From the NCBI GenBank assembly GCA_034723595.1, contig JAYEPB010000078.1, positions 1 through 64,000 on the forward strand: a stretch of 64,000 nucleotides of DNA. The letters are read 5' to 3'. Positions 35,156 through 44,505 of this stretch are shown here, piece by piece (position 1 is the first letter of the stretch; every line of letters starts with the position of its first letter). The stretch is from JAGLGH01 sp034723595. Its GTDB lineage: Archaea > Nanobdellota > Nanobdellia > Woesearchaeales > JAGLGH01. The position numbers and the translations under genes are program-made. The notes under the pieces were generated by a model. It had not been told where the DNA came from and did not search any database. It was given only the letters and a program-made list of their open reading frames with translations.

Positions 35156-36484
35156 TTGGCTAAAACTATGGCGTTTGCATCTAACATATTGGACAGATTA
35201 TTAGAGCCTTTTTTTGGCTGGAATATAGCAGGAACATATCAGAGTGCTTCACAATTCATAGATTTTGTCCTTTATCTTATTTTCTTCATATCAGTTACGC
35301 GTTTTGCGTTAGCAAAAAGATTTGATGCAAAGACGCAGAGACCCATTACTATCATGTTAGGCATTGCTCTTGCGATAGGGATGTCATTCTTTGGAATGAG
35401 ATGGGGATTTAGCATAGGTGATTTAGCGCCTTTGGCAGGATTATTATTTTTGTTTGTGCTTGGCATGATGTTCTTTAAACTTATCAAAGACATGGGTGAT
35501 AGCGCCCCAGGAGCAGGAGCATTTGCATTCCTTCTTATCTTCTTTTCAATGACTGCAATAGTGCCAAGCTTCTACAGCTGGATAATTCAAAAAGTCCCAT
35601 TTCTAGAGGCTCTGCTTTCTATAGGTGTAATTTTGGCAGTGTTTATAGCTGTGAAAGAGATGTTTGGGCTTATAACTGGTGGAGGAGGGGCAAAAGCAGA
35701 TGGGGATATGGGTTTGAGTGATAGCCAAGAATATCTGAAGAAGAAAGAAAAGAAAAAAAGAGAAATTGTTGAAAAAGGAGTTGAAAGATTAAGGCAAGAA
35801 GCTGATGAAGTAAGAGAAAAGGCCGCAGTTGCAAAGACTCCAGAGGAGAAAAAAGCATATAAAAAAAAAGCAGATGATAATAGGGCAAAGGCTGATGAGA
35901 AGTTGGAAGATGAACTAACTTCAAGAGGTTCTATTGGAGGTATTCCAGTTAGATCAAGGTTATCTAGTGCAGAACTAATAAAAAGAAGAAAAGAATACCT
36001 CAAAAGGTTAGAAGACCTTGAAAAAGAGAAATTGGAAGAAATAGAAACAATTAAAAAAGAATTAATAGAATTTCAAGAAAAATTAGAACAAATGAACCTA
36101 CGGAATTATGAAGATTTATCAGATGGAAATAAGGAAATCTACATAGATATAGGAAGGAATATTCAAAATAAATTATTAAAATTAGTAAATACTTTGTTTA
36201 AACTTGAAAAATGTGAAATTAAAGACTTAGAATTTCTGAAAAAATTAAGATATAATGTTGATACTAGGCAAATATCAAGATTTTATTTAAACATAATCGG
36301 CAATGAAGAGATGATAAAGAAGGAATATAATTTAGTTATGCTTGTAAAAAGATTTTCAGAGAAGATAGTTAAAATTATGGAAGAACAAAATAAGATTCCT
36401 CATCTCCCTGGATTAATTTCAAGAATAATACAAGTAGTTGATAAATTAAAAGAAATCAATGAAGAGTCATTAAGTAGATTATGA
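35156..36484 (+). CDS. Multi-pass membrane protein with coiled coil (paralogue 2)
   Basis: 442 residues from TTG 35156, or 438 from ATG 35168. The N-terminal ~180 residues repeat the membrane part of the previous protein, including LLEPFFGWNIAGTYQSA and FIDFVLYLIFF, then LAPLAGLL and a Gly-rich turn (TGGGGAKADGD). The C-terminal ~250 residues are coiled coil and helical. Tandem paralogy indicates gene duplication, and the two products probably form a hetero-oligomer. The end overlaps the convergent phosphoesterase gene by six bases. Confidence 0.65.
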   Translation: MAKTMAFASNILDRLLEPFFGWNIAGTYQSASQFIDFVLYLIFFISVTRFALAKRFDAKTQRPITIMLGIALAIGMSFFGMRWGFSIGDLAPLAGLLFLFVLGMMFFKLIKDMGDSAPGAGAFAFLLIFFSMTAIVPSFYSWIIQKVPFLEALLSIGVILAVFIAVKEMFGLITGGGGAKADGDMGLSDSQEYLKKKEKKKREIVEKGVERLRQEADEVREKAAVAKTPEEKKAYKKKADDNRAKADEKLEDELTSRGSIGGIPVRSRLSSAELIKRRKEYLKRLEDLEKEKLEEIETIKKELIEFQEKLEQMNLRNYEDLSDGNKEIYIDIGRNIQNKLLKLVNTLFKLEKCEIKDLEFLKKLRYNVDTRQISRFYLNIIGNEEMIKKEYNLVMLVKRFSEKIVKIMEEQNKIPHLPGLISRIIQVVDKLKEINEESLSRL

Positions 36485-37531
36485 TTGATTTAAATCTATA
36501 TTTTTATAATTCACTTTTTCCCCATCCACAATCAATAGACCTGCTTTATTATCACTAGCGCATCCTGGATTATAGAATAATGTTGATGTATTAGTATTCT
36601 CTGCTATAAGATTTTCTTCAATATCATGCGCATTATGGCTAGCATAAGGTATGTGGTTGCTTATGACCTTATTGATATTATATTTATTATACCATTCTTT
36701 TAGGAACTTGCTTCCACAATTTTCTTTTGATTCAATAGCAAAAAGAGAACAGTTGTCATTCCTAAATAAATCAGCTGCTTTTTGCAACTGCGCATTAAGA
36801 TTATCCTCTTCCTCTGAATTGTCAATAATTTTAAAACCATTATTTTTCACTTCTTCTTTATGGTTTAATGGTACTGTTCCTATTTGTAGATTACTTAGAT
36901 TGCCTTGCTCATCTGGTTGAAGGAGTATTAGTTTATAGAAATGCGAATAATCAACACTGGTATTTTTATCAAATTTGCTGGGAACATGATTAAATGCAAT
37001 AGTATTACTCTGATTTTTATCTTTTAACATTTCATCCAGTGAATTAGGATTTGTTACATAAACAAGATCATTTTCAAGACCTCCAAATTCTCTGATTTTC
37101 TCAATATCAGAAGGTGAAATTTCTACATATTCATCGCCAAGAAAAACATATAATCCACTTTCAGCAGTATCAGTTTCAATAAATTGCTTCCCCTTATTAG
37201 TCCCTGGTAAAAATAATAAGTCGTGATCCTCTTTTGTAAATATTTGGTCATCACTAGTTACAATATCTACAATATTTTGATATTCTTTCTTAATTTCAGT
37301 TAATGCATCAAAATAATCAAGTACAGTCTCATGACTGCCTGGCTGTACATAAACAGGCTTTTGAGTTTCCCCCATTCTTTTAAGAGTATTATATATAATC
37401 TGTTTGTTATCACCTATATCTCCATTAAGAATCCATGCATCTACACCGTCATTAGTTATTTTATCAATTAACTCATCAAGTGGTGTGTCTGTTCCATGAA
37501 TATCTCCTATGACTCCGTATTTTGTTACCAT
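36479..37531 (-). CDS. Calcineurin-like metallophosphoesterase
   Basis: 350 residues. The dinuclear metal motifs are at the N-terminus: YGVIGDIHG, LNGDIGDN and PGSHE (variant of GNHE). Later histidines in FNHVP and ISNHIPYASHN complete the site. Substrates in this fold range from phosphoproteins to cyclic nucleotides and DNA ends; this one cannot be told. A C-terminal FYNPGCAS segment is unusual. A TATA-like tatatttaaat at about 37552-37562 precedes the ATG. Convergent with the membrane/coiled-coil pair. Confidence 0.75.
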   Translation of the reverse strand: MVTKYGVIGDIHGTDTPLDELIDKITNDGVDAWILNGDIGDNKQIIYNTLKRMGETQKPVYVQPGSHETVLDYFDALTEIKKEYQNIVDIVTSDDQIFTKEDHDLLFLPGTNKGKQFIETDTAESGLYVFLGDEYVEISPSDIEKIREFGGLENDLVYVTNPNSLDEMLKDKNQSNTIAFNHVPSKFDKNTSVDYSHFYKLILLQPDEQGNLSNLQIGTVPLNHKEEVKNNGFKIIDNSEEEDNLNAQLQKAADLFRNDNCSLFAIESKENCGSKFLKEWYNKYNINKVISNHIPYASHNAHDIEENLIAENTNTSTLFYNPGCASDNKAGLLIVDGEKVNYKNIDLNQS

Positions 37532-37692
37532 CTTAAATGAGTATTGGATAACTTATATTTAAATGTTTGGTTTTTGTTACTCTCGCCAAGTAACAAATAT
37601 GCCTTCAAAGAAATATCAATACTACTCACCATATAAACCTTGCACAATTAAAGAACAATCTGATTATATTTAAATCAAAAACTTCTTAGCTC

Positions 37693-38241
37693 TCAGCTAA
37701 TCTTAGCCTTAACTTTCTCAAATCCAAAAGCAAGAATTCCTCCGGATATCACAGTTATCCATTGCATAATGCCCATTGCGCTAAGGAATATAACTGGCAG
37801 AAATCCGAATTTAAACATTACAAAAGCTGCTATGAATAAGAATATTGATTTAACAGCAGCCCCAATAATTAAAGCAGAAAAATAATCCCATTTCTTATGT
37901 ATATTCAAGAACTTGAATGCACCCACTAACAGGCTGTTTCCAATCCAAATAAAAGCAATCATATAAATCAAGAATGGGGTAAAACTTCCAAAAATCAATC
38001 CAGCAGCCAATACACCAAGTGAGGGGAGCATAATTACAGGCAGTAATTTGTAGCCTTTGACGCTCATGGCAGCACTTATAAGCATAGCATTTACAATAGT
38101 TCCAACAAGCCATTGCGGATGCGCCAGCATGAAAGGCAGGAAGAAACCTGCTAAGGAATATAGCACAACTTCTATTGCCTCATGTCTTATGCTCCATTTG
38201 TATCTCTGAAGGTTTGCAAGTTTGTTAATATTGATATACAT
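37693..38241 (-). CDS. Integral membrane protein beside the hydrogenase genes
   Basis: 182 residues with about five membrane helices: VVLYSLAGFFLPFMLAH, then QWLVGTIVNAMLISAAMSVKG, LLPVIMLPSLGVLAAGLIFG, FLIYMIAFIWIGNSLLVGAF and two more. Proteins with this sequence pattern are found beside [FeFe]-hydrogenase genes in anaerobes and sometimes carry the label iron hydrogenase, though they have no cysteine motifs; the fold recalls ECF-type S components. It is divergent from the NuoE-like gene, 88 bases apart. Transport of a cofactor or metal for the hydrogenase is possible but unproved. Confidence 0.6.
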   Translation of the reverse strand: MYININKLANLQRYKWSIRHEAIEVVLYSLAGFFLPFMLAHPQWLVGTIVNAMLISAAMSVKGYKLLPVIMLPSLGVLAAGLIFGSFTPFLIYMIAFIWIGNSLLVGAFKFLNIHKKWDYFSALIIGAAVKSIFLFIAAFVMFKFGFLPVIFLSAMGIMQWITVISGGILAFGFEKVKAKIS

Positions 38242-38329
38242 ATATGTTAATATTAAATGAACTTATATTTAAAAACTTCGTTTTGCTTTTTTAGAAAATT
38301 ATTTAAATGCCGCTATTCTGTAGGCACTT

Positions 38330-38770
38330 ATGCCTGATAAACTTGATAAAATAATTGAGAATAAGAAACTGCTGCTTCCAATCCTGACTGAAATTCAGGA
38401 CAAATACGGCTATATCTCTGAATCTGTTGTCAGGCAGCTCAGTAAAAAGATAAATATACCTATGGCTGAGATATATGGTGTTGCTACATTTTATTCATTC
38501 CTTTCTACAAAGCCACAGGGCAAGAACATAATTCACATCTGCAATAGTCCATCATGCTATCTTAATGGTTCGCTTGATATAATCAGATTCCTTGAAAAAG
38601 AACTAGGTATAAAATCTGGTGAAACAACTGATGACAAGCTGTTTTCGCTGCATATAGGCTCATGCATTGGATGCTGTGATAAGGCTCCTGCTATGCTTGT
38701 CAATGGAAAATTGTATTCAGATCTAACAAAAAGAAAGATGAGGGTAATCATACAAAAATGCAGATCCTAG
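38330..38770 (+). CDS. NuoE/HndA-like [2Fe-2S] subunit of a multimeric hydrogenase
   Basis: 146 residues. The helical N-terminus has LLPILTEIQDKYGYISE and the typical YGVATFYSFLSTKPQGK. The thioredoxin-like domain has the [2Fe-2S] ligands CNSPSC and, 36 residues later, CIGCC. This subunit passes electrons between the flavin subunit and other clusters in NADH-dependent and bifurcating hydrogenases. The stop overlaps the NuoF-like start by 13 bases. A TATA-like aaattatttaaatg at about 38295-38308 suits a start at 38330. Confidence 0.9.
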   Translation: MPDKLDKIIENKKLLLPILTEIQDKYGYISESVVRQLSKKINIPMAEIYGVATFYSFLSTKPQGKNIIHICNSPSCYLNGSLDIIRFLEKELGIKSGETTDDKLFSLHIGSCIGCCDKAPAMLVNGKLYSDLTKRKMRVIIQKCRS

Positions 38771-39879
38771 AGAAATCAGAACTTAAAGCCTGGGAAAAGG
38801 CAAATGCTATGAAGCCAGAAGAAGTAATTGCATTGCTTAATGATAAGGGTCTGACTGGTCGTGGTGGAGCATGCTTTCCTGCAGGAAAGAAATGGGGATT
38901 TGCATTGGATGCTGAAGGAGATGAGAAATTTGTCATATGCAATGCTGATGAAGGTGAGCCAGGAACATTCAAGGACAGATTTATAATCGAAAATAATCCT
39001 GAAACTCTTATTGAAGGTATATTGATAGCATGTAATACAGTAGGGGCAAAGCAGGCATATATCTATTTAAGAAGAGAATACAGGTATCTTGAATTTGACC
39101 TTAACAAAATCATAAAAAAAGTTATAAAACAAGCAGATACAGACATCAGCATAGAAATTGTTCTTGGGGCTGGAGCTTATATCTGCGGTGAAGAGACAGC
39201 AATAATAAATTCAATTGAAGGGAAAAGAGGCCAGCCATATTACAAGCCGCCTTTTCCTGCTGTCAAGGGTCTGTTCGGGAAGCCTACTGTAATCAATAAT
39301 GTAGAGACTCTTGCAAATGTTCCTCTTGCAATAATCAAAAAAGATTGGGATTCAAGCCTTAGGCTTTTTTCTCTTTCAGGGAATCTGAAAAAGCCAGGAG
39401 TATATGAACTGTCATTAGGGACATCTTTTAATGCAATTGCGCAGTTTGGCAAACCTGAAAAAAAGCTAAAAGCAATTTATTTCGGCTGTGCAGGGGGATG
39501 TATTCCTTTTAATCAGAAACATAAGATAGATACTGAGGTAATTAATTCAACTGGATGCATGCTTGGTTCATGCACAATGATTGTTGTTGATGAAAGCCAA
39601 AGCATAGTTGATGTTGCAGTAAACATAGCAAAATTCTTTGAATATGAATCATGCGGCAAATGCACACCATGCAGAGAAGGCAATATGAGGGTTCTTGCGC
39701 TGCTGGAGAAGATATCGCTGGGATATGCCAATATGGAAGATATTGCACTTCTTGAGGAGTTGTGCTGTGTGATAAAGGACAGCTCATTGTGCGGGCTTGG
39801 GCAAAGCTCAACAATTCATCTATTAACTGCATTGAAACATTTTAGGGAGGAATTTGAAGAAAAATGCAAATCACGCTGA
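38758..39879 (+). CDS. NuoF/HndC-like FMN, NAD(P)H-binding subunit
   Basis: 373 residues. Glycine-rich NAD(P)H site GRGGACFPAGKKW, FMN-binding CNADEGEPGTFKDR, then GAGAYICGEETAIINSIEG, and the [4Fe-4S] ligands ESCGKCTPCREGN plus SSLCGLGQ. It oxidises or reduces NAD(P)(H) and is the likely bifurcation site. It lacks the N-terminal [2Fe-2S] domain and the C-terminal two-cluster ferredoxin domain of the longest bacterial homologues, so it is a compact version. Its reading frame overlaps both neighbours (13 and 16 bases), so the three subunits are translated together. Confidence 0.93.
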   Translation: MQILEKSELKAWEKANAMKPEEVIALLNDKGLTGRGGACFPAGKKWGFALDAEGDEKFVICNADEGEPGTFKDRFIIENNPETLIEGILIACNTVGAKQAYIYLRREYRYLEFDLNKIIKKVIKQADTDISIEIVLGAGAYICGEETAIINSIEGKRGQPYYKPPFPAVKGLFGKPTVINNVETLANVPLAIIKKDWDSSLRLFSLSGNLKKPGVYELSLGTSFNAIAQFGKPEKKLKAIYFGCAGGCIPFNQKHKIDTEVINSTGCMLGSCTMIVVDESQSIVDVAVNIAKFFEYESCGKCTPCREGNMRVLALLEKISLGYANMEDIALLEELCCVIKDSSLCGLGQSSTIHLLTALKHFREEFEEKCKSR

Positions 39880-41537
39880 ACAAAAAAAAGATAGAGTGTG
39901 AAAAAGGAAAGACAATCCTTGATATCGCAAAAGAAAAAGGAATAAGAATCCCTACATTATGCTATCAGGAAGATTTCCATCCTGAAGCAAGATGCAGGAT
40001 ATGTCTTGTTGAAGTAAATGGGAAACTTATGCCAGCTTGTTCTACCCATGTATGGGAAGGGATGGTTATTGAGACAGATACTGAAAAAGTGAAAAAAACA
40101 AGGCGCATGAACCTTGAGCTGATGATGGCAGACCATCAGAAAGCATGTTTTATTGAAAGCAGGACGCATGAGTTGTGCAGGATTGTTGCAGAAGAAGAAA
40201 TAGGTAACATCAGATTCGAGCCTGTAAAAAAACATACTCCAGACATAAAAGGAAGGGCTGTAGTAAGGGATCCAAATAAGTGCATCAGCTGCGGCAGATG
40301 TGTCCAGGCATGCAGAGATACGCAGAATATTACTGCAATAGATTTCGCCCATAGAGGTCATAGGGAGAAAGTCACACCTTATTTTGGAAAGAGCCTGAAT
40401 GAGGTATATTGCATAAAGTGCGGGCAATGTATACTCAGCTGTCCAGTAGAAGCTATTGTGGAACAGAGCCATATTGATATTGTAGTCCAGCATCTTGCTG
40501 ATCTTAAGAAACATGTTGTTGTCCAGACAGCTCCTGCGATAAGGGCATCATTAGGAGAAGAATTTGGCTATAAGCCTGGCATGCTTGTAAAAGGCAAGAT
40601 GGTGGCAGCTGCAAAAGCTTTGGGATTTGATAAAGTATTTGACACAAACACAGGCGCAGACCTTACAATAATTGAAGAGGCAAATGAACTGCTTGAAAGA
40701 GTCAAAAACAATAAGCCTCTGCCTATGTTTACATCATGCTGTCCAGCCTGGGTTAAGTATATCGAGCACTTCAGGCATGATCTTATACCTCATCTTTCAA
40801 CATGCAAGAGTCCTCATGAGATGCTTGGAGCAGTAGTCAAGACATATTATGCAGAAAAGGCAGGCATAAACGCAGATGATATTGTCATGGTCAGCATTAT
40901 GCCATGCACTGCAAAGAAGTTTGAGGCATCAAGAGAAAAGCTGAAAGGTAATGTAGATTATGTTCTTACAACAAGGGAATTCGCTAAGCTTATCAAGATG
41001 AAGAATATTGATTTTGGTAAGCTTGGTGACGAGACATTTGATGATCCATTAGGCATATCTACTGGAGCAGGAGCAATTTTCGGAGCAACAGGCGGAGTGA
41101 TGGAAGCTGCGCTAAGGACAGCTTATGAGACAGCTACAGGCAAAAGCCTGACAAAGATAGAATTTGATCAGGTAAGGGGTGTAGCTGGAATAAAGAAAGG
41201 GTCTATATTTCTGAATGACCTTGAAGTTAAATTTGCAGTGGCGCATGGCATGATGAATGCATGCAATCTTATTGAGTCATACAAAGATTTTCATTTTATT
41301 GAGGTTATGGCATGTCCTGGCGGATGCATAGGCGGAGGAGGTCAGCCAATCCCAACAACATGGGATATCAGGCAAAAAAGGATAAATGCAATCTATGAAG
41401 AGGATAGGAACCTGCCTCTCAGGAAATCGCATGAAAACCCTGCTTTGAAAAAAGTATATGAGGAATTCTTAGGAGATGCAGGCGGGCATAAGGCTCATGA
41501 ATTGCTGCATACTGGGTATGTTAAGAGGGGGTTGTGA
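39864..41537 (+). CDS. hydA: [FeFe]-hydrogenase catalytic subunit (HydA/HndD-like)
   Basis: 557 residues. N-terminal [2Fe-2S] domain with Cys33, 44, 47 and 59. Next comes a His-Cys3 region that is altered: HQKACFIE...C has His91, Cys95 and Cys105, but Glu98 replaces the middle cysteine. Two [4Fe-4S] motifs follow (CISCGRCVQAC, 140-150; CIKCGQCILSC, 183-193). All H-cluster signatures are complete: TSCCPAW (292/293), MPCTAKKFE (348) and EVMACPGGCIGGGGQP (484/488). The C-terminal small-subunit helix is present. It catalyses H2 evolution from NAD(P)H and possibly ferredoxin. Maturation genes hydE, hydF and hydG are not in this window. Confidence 0.95.
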   Translation: MQITLNKKKIECEKGKTILDIAKEKGIRIPTLCYQEDFHPEARCRICLVEVNGKLMPACSTHVWEGMVIETDTEKVKKTRRMNLELMMADHQKACFIESRTHELCRIVAEEEIGNIRFEPVKKHTPDIKGRAVVRDPNKCISCGRCVQACRDTQNITAIDFAHRGHREKVTPYFGKSLNEVYCIKCGQCILSCPVEAIVEQSHIDIVVQHLADLKKHVVVQTAPAIRASLGEEFGYKPGMLVKGKMVAAAKALGFDKVFDTNTGADLTIIEEANELLERVKNNKPLPMFTSCCPAWVKYIEHFRHDLIPHLSTCKSPHEMLGAVVKTYYAEKAGINADDIVMVSIMPCTAKKFEASREKLKGNVDYVLTTREFAKLIKMKNIDFGKLGDETFDDPLGISTGAGAIFGATGGVMEAALRTAYETATGKSLTKIEFDQVRGVAGIKKGSIFLNDLEVKFAVAHGMMNACNLIESYKDFHFIEVMACPGGCIGGGGQPIPTTWDIRQKRINAIYEEDRNLPLRKSHENPALKKVYEEFLGDAGGHKAHELLHTGYVKRGL

Positions 41538-41717
41538 GATGAAATGTTAGTGAGTTAATCTTTTGTAGTTGAATTGATATCTGAATGTCCAGACCAATAC
41601 TGTTTTGGATTCTTTTCTGAATCAAGATATTTCTAATTTTATTTTTCCAATCTCTCTTATTTGAGCCCAAGTTTGACAGTTAAATAATTAAGAGTCCTTA
41701 GAATTGTTTGGTTTACC

Positions 41718-41882
41718 ATGACACAAACAAAACTAAGGACAAATACTATAAAATCAAACAACAATATATCTTTTCCGGTTGGAACTGCTTTAGCAGTCAA
41801 AAAATATAGCGAAAAACTGCATTTTGAGCATATTTTTTCTAAATTCAAGCAACGAGGAATTTCGCTTAAAGCCTATCTTTGA
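41718..41882 (+). pseudogene. Truncated transposase N-terminus, IS1634-like
   Basis: A 54-codon frame from ATG to TGA. The segment VKKYSEKLHFEHIFSKFKQR and GISLK resembles the N-terminus of IS1634/IS4-type transposases, where the chain would continue for several hundred residues. Here a stop comes right after KAYL. No DDE residues remain. A TATA-like ttaaataatt at 41679-41688 may be the old promoter. I see no second end of the element, so it is a remnant. Confidence 0.5.
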
Positions 41883-42060
41883 CAATTTTGGCAAATCCCT
41901 CAACTTTTTGATTATTGCATCCAATGAGCTTGAAAAATCTCAATGCCCCACTTTCATTAACTCTATGAAATGTAAACGGAGAAGTTGCGTCTAATATTTC
42001 TTTTTCAATATCTTTGTTGAAACCGACTAATGCTTTTTCAAAATCTTTTTCTTTATTCAT
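41866..42060 (-). CDS. Small hypothetical protein next to a transposase remnant
   Basis: 64 residues from ATG 42060 (MNKEKDFEKALVG); ATG 42072 is also in frame. The product is soluble with a basic C-terminus. It overlaps the end of the transposase remnant on the opposite strand by 17 bases, so the transposase may have been truncated by joining to this sequence. No family recognised; it may itself be a fragment. Confidence 0.35.
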   Translation of the reverse strand: MNKEKDFEKALVGFNKDIEKEILDATSPFTFHRVNESGALRFFKLIGCNNQKVEGFAKIVKDRL

Positions 42061-42106
42061 CCTAATCTGCAAGGTATATTTTTATGACCAAAAACCCAAT
42101 GTAAGA

Positions 42107-43246
42107 TTATACTCTGCTGTTTGGGTTTTTGATTTTAATATATATATCTTTTAAAGAAGTATTTCTTTGATATCTTTGTTTTTTTAGATAATTGTAAATT
42201 CTTGAATTATTGAGTATGATTGTCATTTGACTGAGATATTTTCTTGAATCTTTATCAAAACTTTCTTTTAGCGCTTTTTTTGCAATCTTTTGGCCTAATC
42301 TTCTGGTCATATACATAGGTAAGTCAAATGATTGTGTTTTTTTCAGAACTTCATATATCTTTAATTTATCTTTGCTTTTTAGTTCTTTATTTAAATAATC
42401 TTCAAGTTCTGGTTTTTGTTGAATTGCAGAGTAAACTGATGCTGTGATTAACCCATTTTCTATATCTGAAAACTGATCCTGATAAGGTCGTTCTATTGAT
42501 GCTGCTTTTTTTGCAGGAATATTATCTGCAACATCATTTACTATTTGTATTCCTGTTCCTAATGCGATTCCAAATTCTGTTAAAGATTTAATCTTTTTTT
42601 CACTTGCTTTAGCTAAATAACCTCCAATTCTGGCAACAAAACCTAAGAAATAACCGCATTTTCTTCTGCAAGCTTTCTCATACAAGGGCAGGTAATCTTC
42701 TATAGGCAATTTATGCGCTTTATTTCTTAGATTTAATGTATCAATATCATCTCCTTGTCCAAGATAAATCTTATTATTTACTTCTTCTAATTCAATTATG
42801 ATCTTTTCTTTAATAGAGGATTCAACTGAAGTTTTCCTAATCATTTTTTTTGATTTATCATAAAGTTTCATACCTTCAATAACTACTCTTTGTTCATCAG
42901 CTCTGTCATTAACTTCTCCTTTTTTGTCAAGAAACCAATTAATCAAATACGTAGATAAATTATAGACTTCTATTGCAGAGCCTATCTTATAAATATCTTC
43001 TACTATTTGATTATCATTTTTAGAAGCAATATATGCTTGCTCAATAATAAACTCTCTTAATCTTGGAGAATTTTCTCTTTTTTTATGAATTGCATTTACA
43101 AGATATTTGCTTCTCTCACTTCTATCTGAATCATTGACTATTTCTTCTAATGCTGAAGATACATATTTGGTAACTTTGCCTGAACATGTTTTCATCAATA
43201 GATGATATTGGTCTAGGCAATTTTCTCTGAATTGTATTTCATTCAT
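42107..43246 (-). CDS. Trans-prenyl-diphosphate-synthase-like protein with altered Asp motifs
   Basis: 379 residues, all helical. The second aspartate region is recognisable in ALGTGIQIVNDVADN, but reads NDVAD where active synthases have DDxxD. The first aspartate-rich region appears as YLINWFLDKKGEVNDRADE without DDxxD. The flanking pattern (YEKACRRKCGYFLGFVARIGG before the second motif) also follows the family. It may be a divergent isoprenoid synthase or a non-catalytic relative that binds prenyl diphosphates. Divergent from the double-Lrp regulator gene, which may control it. Confidence 0.65.
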   Translation of the reverse strand: MNEIQFRENCLDQYHLLMKTCSGKVTKYVSSALEEIVNDSDRSERSKYLVNAIHKKRENSPRLREFIIEQAYIASKNDNQIVEDIYKIGSAIEVYNLSTYLINWFLDKKGEVNDRADEQRVVIEGMKLYDKSKKMIRKTSVESSIKEKIIIELEEVNNKIYLGQGDDIDTLNLRNKAHKLPIEDYLPLYEKACRRKCGYFLGFVARIGGYLAKASEKKIKSLTEFGIALGTGIQIVNDVADNIPAKKAASIERPYQDQFSDIENGLITASVYSAIQQKPELEDYLNKELKSKDKLKIYEVLKKTQSFDLPMYMTRRLGQKIAKKALKESFDKDSRKYLSQMTIILNNSRIYNYLKKQRYQRNTSLKDIYIKIKNPNSRV

Positions 43247-43358
43247 TGTGCATCCTCCTTTATTACTTGGAAGTGATGTAGGGAGTACAATTAAAGATTG
43301 CTCTCTGGTTTTCGCATTTTTAGTAACATTTATAAAGAATAATGCAAATGATTCAAAA

Positions 43359-44297
43359 ATGGATGCAAAAGATAAAAGGATATTGCATGAATTATCTAAA
43401 AATGCACGTATTCCTATAAAACATCTAGCTAAAATAATTCGAATGAGTGAAAGTTCTACTATTTATAGATTGGAAAGACTTGAGAAAAAAGGAATTCTTC
43501 TTGGAACGCACGCTATAATTAATAGCTATAAGCTTGGATATTTGGGATTTAGAGCTTATCTTTTTTTACAAGGGACAACTAGAAATAAAGAAGATGAAAT
43601 TTTAAATTGGCTAACTAGTAGAACTGAAACTTCAGTTATTGGAATAACTCAACACAATGAAGAAATAATAATTATGTCCTGGGTTAAATCTATAGATATT
43701 TTTAACAATTTTATTAAGCAGTTTAAAGAAAATTATGGTGAGTTTATCAAGGATTTCCAGATTTTTTCATATGTTGGAACTATATACTATCCTAGAAATT
43801 ATCTCAATCCTAAAAATAAAGGAAAAGAAATAATAGTAAGAACATCAGTTCCAGTCGATTATGATTCATTAGATTTATCCATCCTAAAACAATTATCTGT
43901 TAATGGGAGGAAAACAGCATTAAAAATCTCAAAAGAATTAAACAAACCAGTAAAAACTATAATCAACAGGATGAAACTTCTAATAAAGAAAGAGATAATT
44001 ATAGGGTATAGCGCAAATATTGATCTTAATAAAATAGGTTATGAGTATTATAAAATAAACTTGATATTTAGTAAAAATATAAATTATAATACATTACTGT
44101 CTTTTGCAAGAGAATTAGATAATAGCATTTATGTTGATGAAGCAATAAGTAAGTATGACTTTGAACTAAATATCGAAGTTGAAAATAAAGAAGAATTAAA
44201 TGCCATAATAAATAATATAAAACAACTAACAGGAGGAATTAAACATATTGAAATTAAACAGATAAGTAAATATCTTAAATTGAGTTTTCTGAATTGA
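43359..44297 (+). CDS. Double Lrp/AsnC regulator (two HTH-RAM units in one chain)
   Basis: 312 residues from ATG 43359, about 25 bases after the TATA-like catttataaaga (43328-43339); an upstream in-frame ATG at 43248 is not credible. The first unit starts MDAKDKRILHELSKNARIP with HTH HLAKIIRMSESSTIYRLERL. The second begins near residue 170 with LDLSILKQLSVNGRKTALKI and ELNKPVKTIINRMKLL. Each HTH is followed by an Lrp-like effector domain. Tandem fusion gives an obligatory pseudo-dimer. The divergent prenyl-synthase-like gene is the likeliest target. Confidence 0.75.
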   Translation: MDAKDKRILHELSKNARIPIKHLAKIIRMSESSTIYRLERLEKKGILLGTHAIINSYKLGYLGFRAYLFLQGTTRNKEDEILNWLTSRTETSVIGITQHNEEIIIMSWVKSIDIFNNFIKQFKENYGEFIKDFQIFSYVGTIYYPRNYLNPKNKGKEIIVRTSVPVDYDSLDLSILKQLSVNGRKTALKISKELNKPVKTIINRMKLLIKKEIIIGYSANIDLNKIGYEYYKINLIFSKNINYNTLLSFARELDNSIYVDEAISKYDFELNIEVENKEELNAIINNIKQLTGGIKHIEIKQISKYLKLSFLN

Positions 44298-44368
44298 TAA
44301 ATCAAAATTTACTTTGCAAATTTTGGTGGGTTATATTTCTTATACGCAGAAGAGACAATACTCAGATC

Positions 44369-44405
44369 GATACCCAACATTTATGTTTGGGAGGAGTTCA
44401 TTTTA
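44369..44405. repeat. Orphan sequence resembling an IS200-type right end
   Basis: The order gatac, hairpin (cccaacat/atgtttggg, one bulge), then gaggagttcatttta parallels the right end of the IS200-type element at 46573-46610, which reads gatac, hairpin, gaggaggtcatttta. There is no transposase on the left. It is probably a solo end or a remnant of a related element in a 208-base gene-free gap. Confidence 0.4.
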
Positions 44406-44505
44406 AGGAGATTGGGCATTAGCTTATAAATTGAGTCGTTTTTATTACTAATTGATCGTTAATATTAGCTCTGGCATTGAATATCTATAAACGAATCAGA
44501 AAAAT

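Noticed and set aside
41657..41848. Minus-strand 63-residue frame over the transposase remnant
   Set aside because: The plus-strand reading resembles a transposase N-terminus; the minus-strand reading is its shadow.
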